Source: Rhodospirillales bacterium (GTDB lineage: Bacteria; Pseudomonadota; Alphaproteobacteria; Rhodospirillales; Casp-alpha2). From it: 64,000 nt of DNA. The notes beneath the pieces were generated by a model. It had not been told where the DNA came from and did no database searches. It worked only from the letters and a program-made list of their open reading frames with translations. The stretch is taken from NCBI GenBank assembly GCA_021775095.1, contig JAJFII010000033.1, positions 1 through 64,000 of the forward strand, written 5' to 3'. The position numbers were made by a program, and so were the translations under genes. Positions 17,722 through 27,263 of this stretch are shown piece after piece (positions within the stretch are counted from its first letter, which is position 1; each line of letters begins with the position of its first letter).

Positions 17722-18675
17722 CTACTTTAGTTCAAATTGACAGCGGATACGTTGGGCGATCATCGCAGCCGTATTTAAGGGGACATAGGTCCACTTTTCA
17801 AAATTACCCTTCAGCGGCCGCGCGCATCCCTTTTGATAGAGTTCCTCATGCAGGCGAACATGTTTTTCCGACACCAGTTTTGCAGGCGCATAAATATAGA
17901 CCGGCTTGCCGGTCGAACAGGCTTCAGAACACATGGACATGGAGTCTCCGGTAACGATAATTGCGTCGGCCGCGGCCAGATAGGTGCGATAGGGATTGGC
18001 CCCGGGATCCTGCCAGCGGTGCACACGACAAGGCGAATTAATTTCATTAATAAGGCTTTCCGCCGCGTCACCGCTGCGACGACTGGTTAGGATCAGCAGG
18101 CTGCCGTGACTTTGATTTGCCATTTCGGCAGCCCGACGACCAAGGGCCGCAGCCATCTCTTTAGTAAAGCGCCGATGTTTGTTAGTTCCCCCGCAAAGAA
18201 GTGCAATCCTGGGTGACGGCAATTCATCGAATGCGGCAGTCACGGGCTCAGTATCGCTGCCATTTGGGGTTATCAGATTGGGCGATCCAGGTATCCGAAA
18301 GATGTTTGCCAGATCTGGCACGTCATCATGATTGGGGATACACATCAGATCAAAATCTGCCGCGCCAATGGACCCGGGCCACATGATCTGAATGAGTTTG
18401 GATTTACCGCCAGAACGTTCTTTTAGGGCCCGTGCGATTGCTCCAGCTCGGCGCCCCGCCGTAATAATCAGATCGGGCCACGGCGGCACCAATTGGTGCC
18501 GGCTTTGCCGACGGATCCCGAACATCAATCGGGTCGTGAAAATATTGGGTAACTTCGCCCAGGCCGAATAGCGCAGTTCTTTCACGTCGTACGGCATCGA
18601 CAATGCGCTGGCAACACCCAGGCATTGATTTCGATTTCCAGCTCTGTCATCAAGCAGCAACCAGACCTTCGCCAT
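17722..18675 (-). CDS. ELM1/GtrOC1-family (DUF1022) protein
   Basis: A 317-aa protein of the mitochondrial-fission-ELM1 family, predicted to fold like a GT-B nucleoside-sugar glycosyltransferase. Landmarks are VWLLLDDRAGNRNQCLGVA at the start, LIITAGRRAGAIARALKE, then ALLCGGTNKHRRF and the C-terminal GDSMSMCSEACSTGKPVYIYAP, which resembles a nucleotide-sugar donor pocket. The bacterial function is not established; a role in surface glycan synthesis is plausible. The start is the ATG at 18675 beginning MAKVWLLLDD; seven codons of extension are possible. Confidence 0.82.
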   Translation of the reverse strand: MAKVWLLLDDRAGNRNQCLGVASALSMPYDVKELRYSAWAKLPNIFTTRLMFGIRRQSRHQLVPPWPDLIITAGRRAGAIARALKERSGGKSKLIQIMWPGSIGAADFDLMCIPNHDDVPDLANIFRIPGSPNLITPNGSDTEPVTAAFDELPSPRIALLCGGTNKHRRFTKEMAAALGRRAAEMANQSHGSLLILTSRRSGDAAESLINEINSPCRVHRWQDPGANPYRTYLAAADAIIVTGDSMSMCSEACSTGKPVYIYAPAKLVSEKHVRLHEELYQKGCARPLKGNFEKWTYVPLNTAAMIAQRIRCQFELK

Positions 18676-18828
18676 GTTCGAATTCACATATACCATCCGC
18701 CGCCATTCACATCTTTAAGGGCATTTCATCAACAATCCGGACGCACCATCGCAGCCAGAATTTCAAAATACCAGTATATTCTTGTTTCCCTTGCGGCTTT
18801 GTAGTTGAGTAGATAACCATTCACACCT

Positions 18829-19097
18829 TAGGGTCAGGACCCATTAATTGCATCCATTCTGCGGAGGTGATTTTTCTTATCGGTTAGGCGGAAAGACGCA
18901 GGAAACCTCACGGTTTTCAAGTTTTTTCAACGAAGCCAGAGAGATAAAGCGCCCCGCCCCTCGGGGTTCGTCAGGAAGCTCACACCTTGTGCGAAAACAA
19001 GGCTCGAATATGCCCAGCATGTCCTTGCGCTTGTTTTCTTGTATTCGTAAGCTTACGGACAAACAGAATTGCATGAAATTAATGGGTCCTGACCCTA
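18829..19097. mobile_element. 269-bp MITE-like element with perfect 21-bp terminal inverted repeats
   Basis: The left end (18829-18849, starting TAGGGTCAGGACCCATTAAT) and the right end (19077-19097, ending GGGTCCTGACCCTA) are exact inverted copies. No intact transposase is inside; a minus-strand frame at 18877-19074 has no recognised domain. A palindrome CGTAAGCTTACG lies at 19046-19057. Related half-ends occur at 28213 and 48117. It is probably a non-autonomous element or REP-type relic. Confidence 0.7.
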
Positions 19098-19279
19098 GTT
19101 GATATTTTCGCCATGTTTTGATTGACTACATTGATCAATCGCTTCATTTTTTAAGCACGGGGCCTCCTCTGAATAATAGATGATGAGCTGATTAATTCGT
19201 TTAATTGATACATAAAGTTTCCGGCTCTTGCCTCAGGTCGACGATTTTTTTACACCCATTAGGTGAAAAAATAAATTTT

Positions 19280-20503
19280 ATGAGTAACAGCGACCTCAAA
19301 GCTCTCATTGTCGATGATGACAGAAGTATATGTTCGTTTATTCAAAGTTTTGTGGAGAATGACGGTTTTCACACGACAGTATTAACAGAGCCCGAAAAAT
19401 TCGAAACTGTATATAATTCAGATTTCTGTTTGATTTTTTTGGACTTAAATATGCCTAATGTCGACGGCATTGAACTCATTCGCTATCTTGGCAAAATCAA
19501 CAGCCAAGCGGAAATCATTTTGACCAGTGCCGCTGAAAAAAGCATCCTTCGCGCCGCACAAGGTTTGGCACTCAGCCAGCAACTCAACGTTTTGGATATT
19601 CTGGTAAAACCCATTGAGGCCGAAAAGTTGGCGAAAATGGTAACCAGCTGTCGCGAACGGGTGCGTTCCAGATCATCCTTTACTAAAACATCGGATCCCC
19701 TAAAAACACAGGGAACTCTGGAATTACCATCATTAACAGAATTCAAAAAAGCCCTGGCAGACGACCATTTTGACGTCTATTTTCAACCCAAAATCAAACT
19801 CAGCGACAAACGGTTTGTCGGTATCGAAGCCCTGGCACGGTGGCACCATGAGACGAAGGGAACCATCCCGCCCGACTTTTTTATCGTTTTTGCAGAACGC
19901 TATGGTTTGATCGGTGAGCTTACGGAACAACTTCTAAGGAAAATCTGTCAATACATCCGAAGCTGGTCCCATATACCCGAACCCTACCAGGTATCCGTTA
20001 ACATTTCCGAAATAAGTCTTGGTGACCTGGCGTTTCCGGAAATGATTTCGCGGGTGAGCACCGAATATGACATTGATCCGTCGCGGTTTATGCTCGAAAT
20101 CACCGAATCGACGCTTTCGTCTAATCAAATGACCGCATTGGACGTGTTGACCCGATTGCGGTTAAGGGGATTTCAATTGTCACTTGATGACTATGGCACG
20201 GGTCATTCCTCCCTGTCCCGGCTCAGTCAATATCCGTTTAGTGAACTGAAAATTGATCGCTCATTTATTGACAGTACGGACACTGATCCTGAGTCCCGAA
20301 TTATTATCAAAAACACCATAGAACTTGCCGAAAATCTAGGGCTTAGTGTGGTCGCCGAAGGCGTTGAAAGACAGGCCCACATTGACATTCTGACGGAATT
20401 CAAATGCGACACGGTACAGGGATACTTTTTCTCCAAACCCTTACCCAATGACCAGTTTCTGGAGTGGTTGTCGGTTTGGTTACAGGATTCACAAGAACCC
20501 TAA
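19280..20503 (+). CDS. Response regulator with EAL c-di-GMP phosphodiesterase output
   Basis: A 407-aa protein. The receiver domain (residues 6-125) has acidic IVDDD, the phosphoacceptor Asp in IFLDLNMPNVDG and the conserved Lys in ILVKPIE. The EAL domain (about 150-400) retains the signature IEALARW, SVNISE, LEITEST, LDDYGTGHSSL, LKIDRSFI and VVAEGVE residues expected of active phosphodiesterases. Phosphorylation would therefore lower c-di-GMP and affect motility/biofilm choice. The ATG at 19280 starts directly before the receiver; AGGTGA is 14 nt upstream. It has no cognate kinase nearby. It lies just after the MITE-like element. Confidence 0.92.
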   Translation: MSNSDLKALIVDDDRSICSFIQSFVENDGFHTTVLTEPEKFETVYNSDFCLIFLDLNMPNVDGIELIRYLGKINSQAEIILTSAAEKSILRAAQGLALSQQLNVLDILVKPIEAEKLAKMVTSCRERVRSRSSFTKTSDPLKTQGTLELPSLTEFKKALADDHFDVYFQPKIKLSDKRFVGIEALARWHHETKGTIPPDFFIVFAERYGLIGELTEQLLRKICQYIRSWSHIPEPYQVSVNISEISLGDLAFPEMISRVSTEYDIDPSRFMLEITESTLSSNQMTALDVLTRLRLRGFQLSLDDYGTGHSSLSRLSQYPFSELKIDRSFIDSTDTDPESRIIIKNTIELAENLGLSVVAEGVERQAHIDILTEFKCDTVQGYFFSKPLPNDQFLEWLSVWLQDSQEP

Positions 20504-20513
20504 CCCCCTACCC

Positions 20514-22505
20514 TCAGATTATCGGCTCGATAAACGACCTATAGGGGGCGGCGCGGTTTACTGCCGTCGTATAAACGGGTTTTCGAACCTGCCAATTCGA
20601 GGCACTGAATGACTTGGCCCCCGACGCATGAAAATCCAGACAACCGGCATCCCAGTCCAGTTGCAAAAAGTCGAGCAGTTCACGCGCGACCCGCTCTGTG
20701 TTTTCTACAAGGTTTTCGTAATCGATGGTAAGGATTGGCAACGTCGAAACGTCTTTCCAATGATCCATCAGGCGCTTTTCGGCCGCCATAAAGGTGCGGA
20801 TGTCCGCAAGCTCCGTCGCCCAGGCATAATCGCTGATAAAATTTTGAAAATAGCACGATAGCGCCACATCATCCGGTCGCCGCCGGCAATGGATAATCCG
20901 GGCCCGGGGGAAAACCCGTTCAATTAGGCCAATCGACAAAAAATGAAAAGGTGTTTTATCAATGATTCGCGTTGCCAGCGTCTGTTCAATAAAGGGTTTG
21001 GCCAATGCCCGTAAAGTTGCTTCGCGCAGATCCTCAAAGGGCTCTTCAATACCTAAAAAGGAGGCCGCCTCACCCAGGCTATCGATCTGCTGATGGGCAA
21101 CAAGAATTTGCTCAACGAGCGTTGTCCCTGAACGCGGCATCCCGACAATAAAAACAGGACGATCAATGTCCGAATGGACGGTTTCGCGCGCCGGTTGATG
21201 TCCAGCGGGAAATGCAGCAATGATTGCGTCGACGTCACGCTCCAGGGAAGCCGGGTCAAATCGGATTTCATTTTGTAAGAGGGCCTGTTTTCGCAAGGCA
21301 TTGCCTGCCCTGAAGGCGGCAAAAGCATCTTCCACCGCCCCCCGTTTATCGGAAATTTCGCCAACCGCAAAATACAGGGGTATTTTCTCGGCGGTTGGTG
21401 TTATTGTCTCGGCCAACAGGTTTTTCATTTGCTCAAATTCGACATCCTTCACCGCCGCACCCAACGCACAGGCCAAATTGTAATGGGCATTCCCGAGGGC
21501 GGGCTTCACTCTGATTGCGTCTCTAAATGCCGCTATTGCATCGTCCGTTTCACCAATGGATAACAGCGCGACTGCCAGCCCGAAGAACACCTCTCCTGCG
21601 GCTTTCCCGTCGACAATCAAATGCCGATAGGCCGTCACCGCATGGTCAATTTCGCCCTTTTTTAGAAGTGCCGCAGCCCGATTGAGTGACGCTTCAATAT
21701 AGGTGGATTGCAGCGCCAGGGCCTTGTCAAATTGGCAAATGGCCTCGGCAAAACGGTTTTGCGCCGCCAAGGCGTTTCCGAGGGCATTCAAGGCTTCTGG
21801 ATAAACCGGATTTATACCAAGGGCTTGCCGCGCGGAGGTCTCCGCCGCGTCTACCTCCTGCAGGCGGAGCAGGGCGACACTCAGATTGGCGTGTGCCACC
21901 GGGTTTTCAGGTGCCTGTTCAATTGTCCTGACGTAGGCCTCAACGGCACCGATCACGTCGCCGGTACGCACCAGCATATTGCCCAGATTAATACGGGCTT
22001 CAGGATAATCCGGTTGCCGGCTCAAAGCGTGCCGTGCAGCCTCGATGGCCTCGTCCAATCGCCCCTGCATTTCCAAGGCAACGGCGAGGTTGCCATAAGC
22101 GTCAGCGCGCCTCGGGTCCAGTTCAATCACATGCCTGCAAGCGGCCTCGGCTTCCGGATAACGGCCCAACATATTCATTATCGCGCCACAATTTGAATGT
22201 ATTTCCGGGTCGTCGTCGTTGCGGGTGATGGCTTCTAAAATGAGTTCGCCGGCTTTAGGTAAATGACCCAATCTGTATTGAATGACGGCGCGCAAATGAA
22301 AAGGCTCGGCATCAAGCGGAATACTGGCAGAAATGTCCTGACAAAGTTCATCGGCATTCTGCAAATCACCGGTCTCCAACAGGTGGCGGGCACGCCCGAG
22401 GGCCTCGGCTTGGGCCCTATCCACGGGCGGGATGTTTTCTTTGGCTCTTTCGCGTTTCCTCTGGCGTCGTCGTTGTTCACGGTTCATGGGTAATTGGCCT
22501 GTCAT
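20514..22505 (-). CDS. TPR-repeat sulfotransferase
   Basis: A 663-aa fusion. A basic N-terminus (NREQRRRQRKRERAKEN) is followed by about ten TPRs (residues 40-380) and a C-terminal sulfotransferase domain. The PAPS 5'-phosphosulfate loop is VFIVGMPRSGTTLVEQIL (near residue 455) and the 3'-phosphate site is around CRRRPDDVALSCYF. Such Sulfotransfer_3/TPR proteins are common in marine alphaproteobacteria, presumably modifying polysaccharides or proteins, but the acceptor is unknown. No signal peptide. It is convergent with the receiver-EAL gene, 10 nt between stops. An alternative start at Met7 (22487) is possible. Confidence 0.87.
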   Translation of the reverse strand: MTGQLPMNREQRRRQRKRERAKENIPPVDRAQAEALGRARHLLETGDLQNADELCQDISASIPLDAEPFHLRAVIQYRLGHLPKAGELILEAITRNDDDPEIHSNCGAIMNMLGRYPEAEAACRHVIELDPRRADAYGNLAVALEMQGRLDEAIEAARHALSRQPDYPEARINLGNMLVRTGDVIGAVEAYVRTIEQAPENPVAHANLSVALLRLQEVDAAETSARQALGINPVYPEALNALGNALAAQNRFAEAICQFDKALALQSTYIEASLNRAAALLKKGEIDHAVTAYRHLIVDGKAAGEVFFGLAVALLSIGETDDAIAAFRDAIRVKPALGNAHYNLACALGAAVKDVEFEQMKNLLAETITPTAEKIPLYFAVGEISDKRGAVEDAFAAFRAGNALRKQALLQNEIRFDPASLERDVDAIIAAFPAGHQPARETVHSDIDRPVFIVGMPRSGTTLVEQILVAHQQIDSLGEAASFLGIEEPFEDLREATLRALAKPFIEQTLATRIIDKTPFHFLSIGLIERVFPRARIIHCRRRPDDVALSCYFQNFISDYAWATELADIRTFMAAEKRLMDHWKDVSTLPILTIDYENLVENTERVARELLDFLQLDWDAGCLDFHASGAKSFSASNWQVRKPVYTTAVNRAAPYRSFIEPII

Positions 22506-22779
22506 AAATGTTAAGTCCTGCCCCCGGTGGGTTGCCTCAAAAATAGGATACCCGGAAGATAAATGCCGACGATCACCCGAAAACGCGTCCTACAGGTCAT
22601 GACATCATCGTCGCAGGGACCTGACAACACGTCCAGTCGCCATCATAGATTAGAGTCCCACCACTAGTCATGTGACAAATTCGCCGTCGTTTGCACGAAT
22701 GCCGATTGTGCGGTAACCGGAATTCCAATAGAAATAGGACAAACCTGCCTAAAATAGGATGCATCAGAAAGGATCAACA

Positions 22780-23463
22780 ATGTCGAATGCCACGGCTTCT
22801 CCGCAAGCCGCCCACGAAACCGCAAAATGGCTTTTGGATATAAAGGCCGTAAACTTCCGACCGGAAGAGCCTTACCGGTTTACGGCTGGCTGGGCCAGTC
22901 CTGTTTACATTGACTGCCGATGGATCATTTCCTTTACTGAAGCCCGCCGTCGGATTATCGAAATGGGCGTTGAAATGTTACGAACTAACGGTGCATTGGA
23001 TGGCGTAGACAAGGTCGCTGGCGGCGAAACAGCAGGCATTCCCTATTCCGCATGGATCGCCGAAGCCACATCCACACCAATGCTGTACATAAGAAAAAAA
23101 CCCAAGGGATTTGGCCGCGATGCACAAATCGAAGGACAATTGGCGGAAGCCGAAAAGGTTTTGCTTGTTGAAGATTTAGCGACGGACGGCGGATCGAAAA
23201 TCAACTTCGTCAATGCCATACGTAATGCCGGAGCCAATGTATCCGACATTTTTGTCGTCTTTTTTTATGATATTTTCCCAGGTGCCTTGGACACCCTCGA
23301 AGAAGCGGGCGTCAAACTTCATTTTTTATGCACCTGGCACGATGTTCTCCGAGTGGCCACGGAAGGAAAATATTTCAGCCCACAGGCCCTGGAAGATGTC
23401 AGCAAGTTTCTCGATGATCCCATCACCTGGTCCGGTGCCCACGGCGGTCGGGATTCTTACTGA
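22780..23463 (+). CDS. pyrE: Orotate phosphoribosyltransferase
   Basis: A 227-aa enzyme converting orotate plus PRPP to OMP in de novo pyrimidine synthesis. The type I PRT fold is visible: FTAGWASPVYIDCR (OPRT-specific hood), MLYIRKKPKGFGRDAQIEG (catalytic flexible loop with Lys) and the PRPP-binding LLVEDLATDGGSK. The length fits the alphaproteobacterial form. The ATG at 22780 has AAGGA 7 nt upstream; an in-frame extension to 22759 lacks a site. An inverted repeat follows the stop. It is monocistronic in appearance. The 274-nt upstream region contains no gene. Confidence 0.92.
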   Translation: MSNATASPQAAHETAKWLLDIKAVNFRPEEPYRFTAGWASPVYIDCRWIISFTEARRRIIEMGVEMLRTNGALDGVDKVAGGETAGIPYSAWIAEATSTPMLYIRKKPKGFGRDAQIEGQLAEAEKVLLVEDLATDGGSKINFVNAIRNAGANVSDIFVVFFYDIFPGALDTLEEAGVKLHFLCTWHDVLRVATEGKYFSPQALEDVSKFLDDPITWSGAHGGRDSY

Positions 23464-23469
23464 TCAGTG

Positions 23470-23504
23470 GGCGACCCCGTCATACACTTGTGATCGGGGA
23501 CGCC
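23470..23504 (+). terminator. Stem-loop after pyrE
   Basis: GGCGACCCCG (23470-23479) pairs with CGGGGACGCC (23495-23504) with one mismatch across a 15-nt loop. It is 6 nt beyond the stop and followed by a weak T-run (GTTTCC). Confidence 0.5.
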
Positions 23505-23559
23505 GTTTCCAGAGTTGATATTTTTGTTATCATCAAACAACGACGAAGCGGAGATGCGG

Positions 23560-24045
23560 ATGAGTGGATTTTTAGAAAACCTAAAACGCAATTATCTTTC
23601 CCATATGGAACGGCAGAAAAACCGTCCCTTTCTCGAAGGTGTAATGGCGGCCTGCGCCATGGTTGCCACGGCCGACGGCGAAGTCTCCTTTGCTGAGCGG
23701 GTTCGGGTTGATCAAATCATGCAGAGCCTGCAGCAACTGAAAATATTTGACCCGCACGAAGGCATTGACATTTTTAACGAATTTACGGACCTGATCCTCG
23801 AACATCCAGCTACCGGACACGAAACCGCTTTTCTGGCAATGGATCGAATTGCCAAGAATGCCGATAACGGCGCTCTTATGTTGCGGATTTGTATTGCCAT
23901 TTGTGAAGTCAATTCGGGAGATCGCATGGCGGATCAAATCGAAATCGTTTCCCTATGCTCTCGGCTCGGCCTCGACCCGACGGACCTCGGACTTTATGTC
24001 GACAAACCAATCGAGCATCTCGCCAAACCCGATTTGCAGCAGTGA
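23560..24045 (+). CDS. TerB-like (tellurite resistance) domain protein
   Basis: A 161-aa all-helical cytoplasmic protein. The TerB signature is MAACAMVATADGEVSFAERVRVDQIM near residue 25, with the acidic ADGEVSFAE metal-binding loop, and a second half with MLRICIAICEVNSGD. TerB-fold proteins bind Ca2+-like ions and associate with membranes or stress complexes; actual tellurite resistance is not implied. The ATG at 23560 follows GCGGAG by 6 nt. It is only 6 nt from the TlpA-like gene, so probably the first gene of the operon running into the peptide transporter. Confidence 0.8.
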   Translation: MSGFLENLKRNYLSHMERQKNRPFLEGVMAACAMVATADGEVSFAERVRVDQIMQSLQQLKIFDPHEGIDIFNEFTDLILEHPATGHETAFLAMDRIAKNADNGALMLRICIAICEVNSGDRMADQIEIVSLCSRLGLDPTDLGLYVDKPIEHLAKPDLQQ

Positions 24046-24051
24046 TAAATT

Positions 24052-24636
24052 ATGTATCTTCTCCGGCTCCTGGTACTTTTGCCTCTGCTGTACGTCCCCA
24101 CTGATATCAGCGCAAAAGAGGTGCCTGCATTTGAGGTGCCTGCATTTAACGGAAAACGCCGTCCCTTCACGGTCGTCGTCCCTGCCTATCGGGCACCCAT
24201 CGTTTCCTGGTACACACCAACAAACGGCATCACAAATATTCGCCGGTATCAGGGCAAGGTAATTTTACTTAATTTTTGGGCGACCTGGTGCGCCGCCTGC
24301 CTCTATGAAATGCCGGATTTGGATAGACTGGCCAAGGCCGTCGAAGATCGCGATTTTGCAGTGGTTACCGTCAATCTCGACGAGACCGACTCGGCGGTCA
24401 TCGCCAGATACTTTAAACGCTTAGGCGTTTCGGCGCTGCCTCAATTGTCGGATCCCCTGTCCAAATCCATCCGCTCTTACGGGATTCGGGAGGGTCTGCC
24501 CTGGTCGTTTATGGTCGACAGGTCAGGACAAATTAGGGGTTACATGATGGGGGCGGCCAACTGGTTGTTGCCCGCCGGTCGGGCGCTAATCGCCTATTAT
24601 CTCAATGAAGAGGATAAGTCCCATGCAATTCGCTAA
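24052..24636 (+). CDS. TlpA/ResA-like exported thioredoxin
   Basis: A 194-aa periplasmic thiol-disulfide protein. An N-terminal signal sequence (LLRLLVLLPLLYV, cleavage near ISA-KE) precedes a thioredoxin fold with the active site NFWATWCAACLYEMPDLDRL (CAAC). It would reduce or oxidise cysteines of exported proteins, often apocytochromes. A 15-bp tandem duplication just after the signal peptide repeats EVPAF. Its 3' end overlaps the start of the solute-binding protein gene by 14 nt, so co-translation is likely. Confidence 0.87.
   Translation: MYLLRLLVLLPLLYVPTDISAKEVPAFEVPAFNGKRRPFTVVVPAYRAPIVSWYTPTNGITNIRRYQGKVILLNFWATWCAACLYEMPDLDRLAKAVEDRDFAVVTVNLDETDSAVIARYFKRLGVSALPQLSDPLSKSIRSYGIREGLPWSFMVDRSGQIRGYMMGAANWLLPAGRALIAYYLNEEDKSHAIR
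24118..24147. repeat. Perfect 15-bp tandem duplication in the TlpA-like gene
   Basis: GAGGTGCCTGCATTT occurs twice back to back (24118-24132, 24133-24147), duplicating five residues at the mature N-terminus. Confidence 0.9.
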
Positions 24637-26287
24637 ACGACTGGCATGTGCCGCTTTGACATTTGTGGTTTCAAATATGTCTCCGGCTTTTGCCGCCAGA
24701 GAAAAACTTGTAATCGGAATCACCCAGTTTCCGTCAACCTTTCACCCCAATATCGACGCGATGGCTGCAAAATCCTACATCCATGCCATGGTTGCACGGC
24801 CATTTACGACCTATGACAAGGACTGGAATCTGGTCTGTATGTTATGCACCGAACTTCCGACCATTGAAAATGGGTTGGCCAAACCGGAATTAACGGCTGA
24901 CGGTAAACAGGGAATTGCCGTCACCTATACCATTCAAGCCAAAGCCACATGGGGCGATGGTGTTGCGGTCACTACAAAAGACGCGGTATTCACCTGGAAG
25001 GTCGGGCGACATCAAAAATCCGGCGTCGGTAATATTGAACTCTATCGCAGCATTTATAAAATCGACACCCTCTCCGACAAATCGTTCACATTGCATTTTG
25101 ATAAACTGACCTTTGACTACAACGGAATTAATGATTTTAACCTGTTGCCGGCCCACCTTGAGGAAAAAAAATTCAGTGAACCGGGCGCTTACAAAAACAG
25201 AACTGCCTATGATACGGACGCCCTGAATAAAGGTTTGTTTTTTGGCCCCTATTTAATGACCGAAATGGCGACGGGCTCACACGTTGTCCTGGAACCCAAT
25301 CCGACGTGGTATGGCAGACCGCCCAAATTCAAACAGATTGTTGTCCGTGCCATCGGCAACACGGCGGCCCTGGAAGCCAACCTGCTGTCCGGCGGCATCG
25401 ATATGATTGCCGGCGAACTCGGTCTGACCATCGACCAGGCTATTTCTTTTGAAAAACGCCACAAACAAAAGTATGACATCCTTTATAAACCAGGGCTTGT
25501 GTATGAACACATTGACCTCAATCTGGAAAATCCATTCCTCCAGGATCTGCGGGTGCGTAAGGCATTAGTTCATGCCATTGATCGCCAAACCATATCGGAA
25601 CGTTTGTTTGGGGGGCGTCAACCTGTCGCCCACACCAGTGTTAATCCATTGGACTGGGTGTTTGCTGATGATGTGCCCAAATATGGCTACGACCCAAAAC
25701 AGGCTGCAACTTTGCTCGATGCGGCAGGCTGGCGCATGGGCGATACGGGATTCCGAATTAATGGCCAGGGGCAAAAACTCGGTTTTGAACTTATGACAAC
25801 GGCCGGCAACCGGACTCGCGAATTGGTTCAACAAATCTTGCAAAGCCAGTGGAAAGCCGTTGGCATTGACGTCAGAATAAAGAACGAACCGGCCCGCGTG
25901 TTTTTTGGCCAAACCATGACCGAACGCCGTTATACGGGAATGGGTATGTATGCCTGGATGTCGTCGCCGGAGAACATCCCCCGGACGACCCTGCATTCCA
26001 ACCACATTCCCACCAAAAGCAATAATTTCTCTGGGCAAAATTACACGTCTTACAAAAACCCCGCAATGGATGAATTGCTGGAACGGATCGAAACGGAACT
26101 GGACAAATCCAAACGCCTGGTCCTATGGCGCCAATTGCAGCATATTTATGCCCGAGACCTGCCGGTAATTCCCCTCTATTTCAGGGCCAACGCCTTCATA
26201 TTGCCAAAATGGTTGTCCGGCGTGGAACCAACCGGCCACCAGTATTCGACAACCCTCTGGGTCGAGAATTGGGAGATACGCCCCTAG
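24623..26287 (+). CDS. Peptide/nickel-type ABC transporter substrate-binding protein
   Basis: A 554-aa SBP_bac_5 (DppA/OppA-like) periplasmic binding protein. The signal peptide (FAKRLACAALTFVVSNMSPAFA) is followed by KLVIGITQFPSTFHPNIDAMAAKSYI, the family start, and the central TWGDGVAVTTKDAVFTWK and VRKALVHAIDRQTI motifs. Ligand is probably an oligopeptide or similar amphipathic solute. The ATG at 24623 has AGAGGA 8 nt upstream and overlaps the previous gene. The permease genes follow immediately (7 nt), confirming the transport role. Confidence 0.9.
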   Translation: MQFAKRLACAALTFVVSNMSPAFAAREKLVIGITQFPSTFHPNIDAMAAKSYIHAMVARPFTTYDKDWNLVCMLCTELPTIENGLAKPELTADGKQGIAVTYTIQAKATWGDGVAVTTKDAVFTWKVGRHQKSGVGNIELYRSIYKIDTLSDKSFTLHFDKLTFDYNGINDFNLLPAHLEEKKFSEPGAYKNRTAYDTDALNKGLFFGPYLMTEMATGSHVVLEPNPTWYGRPPKFKQIVVRAIGNTAALEANLLSGGIDMIAGELGLTIDQAISFEKRHKQKYDILYKPGLVYEHIDLNLENPFLQDLRVRKALVHAIDRQTISERLFGGRQPVAHTSVNPLDWVFADDVPKYGYDPKQAATLLDAAGWRMGDTGFRINGQGQKLGFELMTTAGNRTRELVQQILQSQWKAVGIDVRIKNEPARVFFGQTMTERRYTGMGMYAWMSSPENIPRTTLHSNHIPTKSNNFSGQNYTSYKNPAMDELLERIETELDKSKRLVLWRQLQHIYARDLPVIPLYFRANAFILPKWLSGVEPTGHQYSTTLWVENWEIRP

Positions 26288-26294
26288 GCACGAT

Positions 26295-27263
26295 ATGATC
26301 CAATTTGTCTTCAGCAGGCTGTTTCAATCGATGGCCGTCATCGTGATCATGTCCTATGCCATCTATGGCTTGATGGGCTTAATGCCAGGCGACCCCATTG
26401 ATTTAATGATCACATCTGACCCCAACATGACGACCGAGGGCGCGGCGCGGCTAAGGACCTTATACGGCTTAGATCGGCCAATAACCGAACGGTACCTGCA
26501 TTGGCTGGAAGGTGCCGTCACCGGGGATTTTGGCTATTCGCGGTTATTTTCACGCCCGGTTTTTGAGGTCATTTGGCCGGCCCTTGGCAATACCGCGATA
26601 TTGCTCGGCAGCAGTTTTGTAATAGCCCTTGGCATCGCCCTGCCGCTTGGCATCCTAGCCGCCATCAAACCCTATTCAAAACTGGATTACAGCATCAATT
26701 TGTTTGTATTTGCCGGTATCTCTGTCCCACCCTTCTGGCTCGCCTTGTTATTGATCACATTGTTCTCTGTCATATTTGGTATTTTACCGGCCGGCGGCAC
26801 CGCCGATGCCGCAGGCGCATCCGGCCTCTGGGAACGGGCAAAATATCTGGTTTTGCCAATTGCCAGTTTAACCCTTGCCAGTATTGGCGGTCACGCCCGA
26901 TACATGCGGGCGTCAATGATTGAGACATTACGCCACGAGTTCATACGCACCGCGCGGGCCAAGGGTTTAAGTCAAACCCAGGTGATCACCAGACATGCCC
27001 TCAGAAATGCCTTGATACCGGTAACAACGGTGATCGCCCTTGATTTTGGTTACCTGTTTTCAGGTGCCCTGGTCACCGAGACCATATTTGCCTACCCGGG
27101 CATGGGAAAACTGATCTTCGACGCCATAATGGGCAACGATTATAACCTGGCATTGGTTTCCCTGCTGTTTGCCACCCTGTTAACATTGCTCGGCAATTTC
27201 ATGGCCGATGTGGCATACACCTGGTTGGATCCACGCTTAGGATTTGCAAAGGGCGACGCGTGA
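26295..27263 (+). CDS. ABC transporter permease, DppB type
   Basis: A 322-aa inner-membrane permease with six hydrophobic segments. The N-terminus MIQFVFSRLFQSMAVIVIMSYAIYGL and the large loop (YGLDRPITERYLHWLEGAVTGDFGYS) are typical of DppB/OppB. The EAA coupling loop is EFIRTARAKGLSQTQVITRHALRNALIP, which contacts the ATPase. It overlaps the next permease gene by 4 nt (GTGA). Confidence 0.9.
   Translation: MIQFVFSRLFQSMAVIVIMSYAIYGLMGLMPGDPIDLMITSDPNMTTEGAARLRTLYGLDRPITERYLHWLEGAVTGDFGYSRLFSRPVFEVIWPALGNTAILLGSSFVIALGIALPLGILAAIKPYSKLDYSINLFVFAGISVPPFWLALLLITLFSVIFGILPAGGTADAAGASGLWERAKYLVLPIASLTLASIGGHARYMRASMIETLRHEFIRTARAKGLSQTQVITRHALRNALIPVTTVIALDFGYLFSGALVTETIFAYPGMGKLIFDAIMGNDYNLALVSLLFATLLTLLGNFMADVAYTWLDPRLGFAKGDA

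Noticed and set aside
18848-19102. 84-codon frame spanning the inverted-repeat element
   Set aside because: Lies within the repeat element and its end is formed by the terminal repeat itself; no domain recognised.
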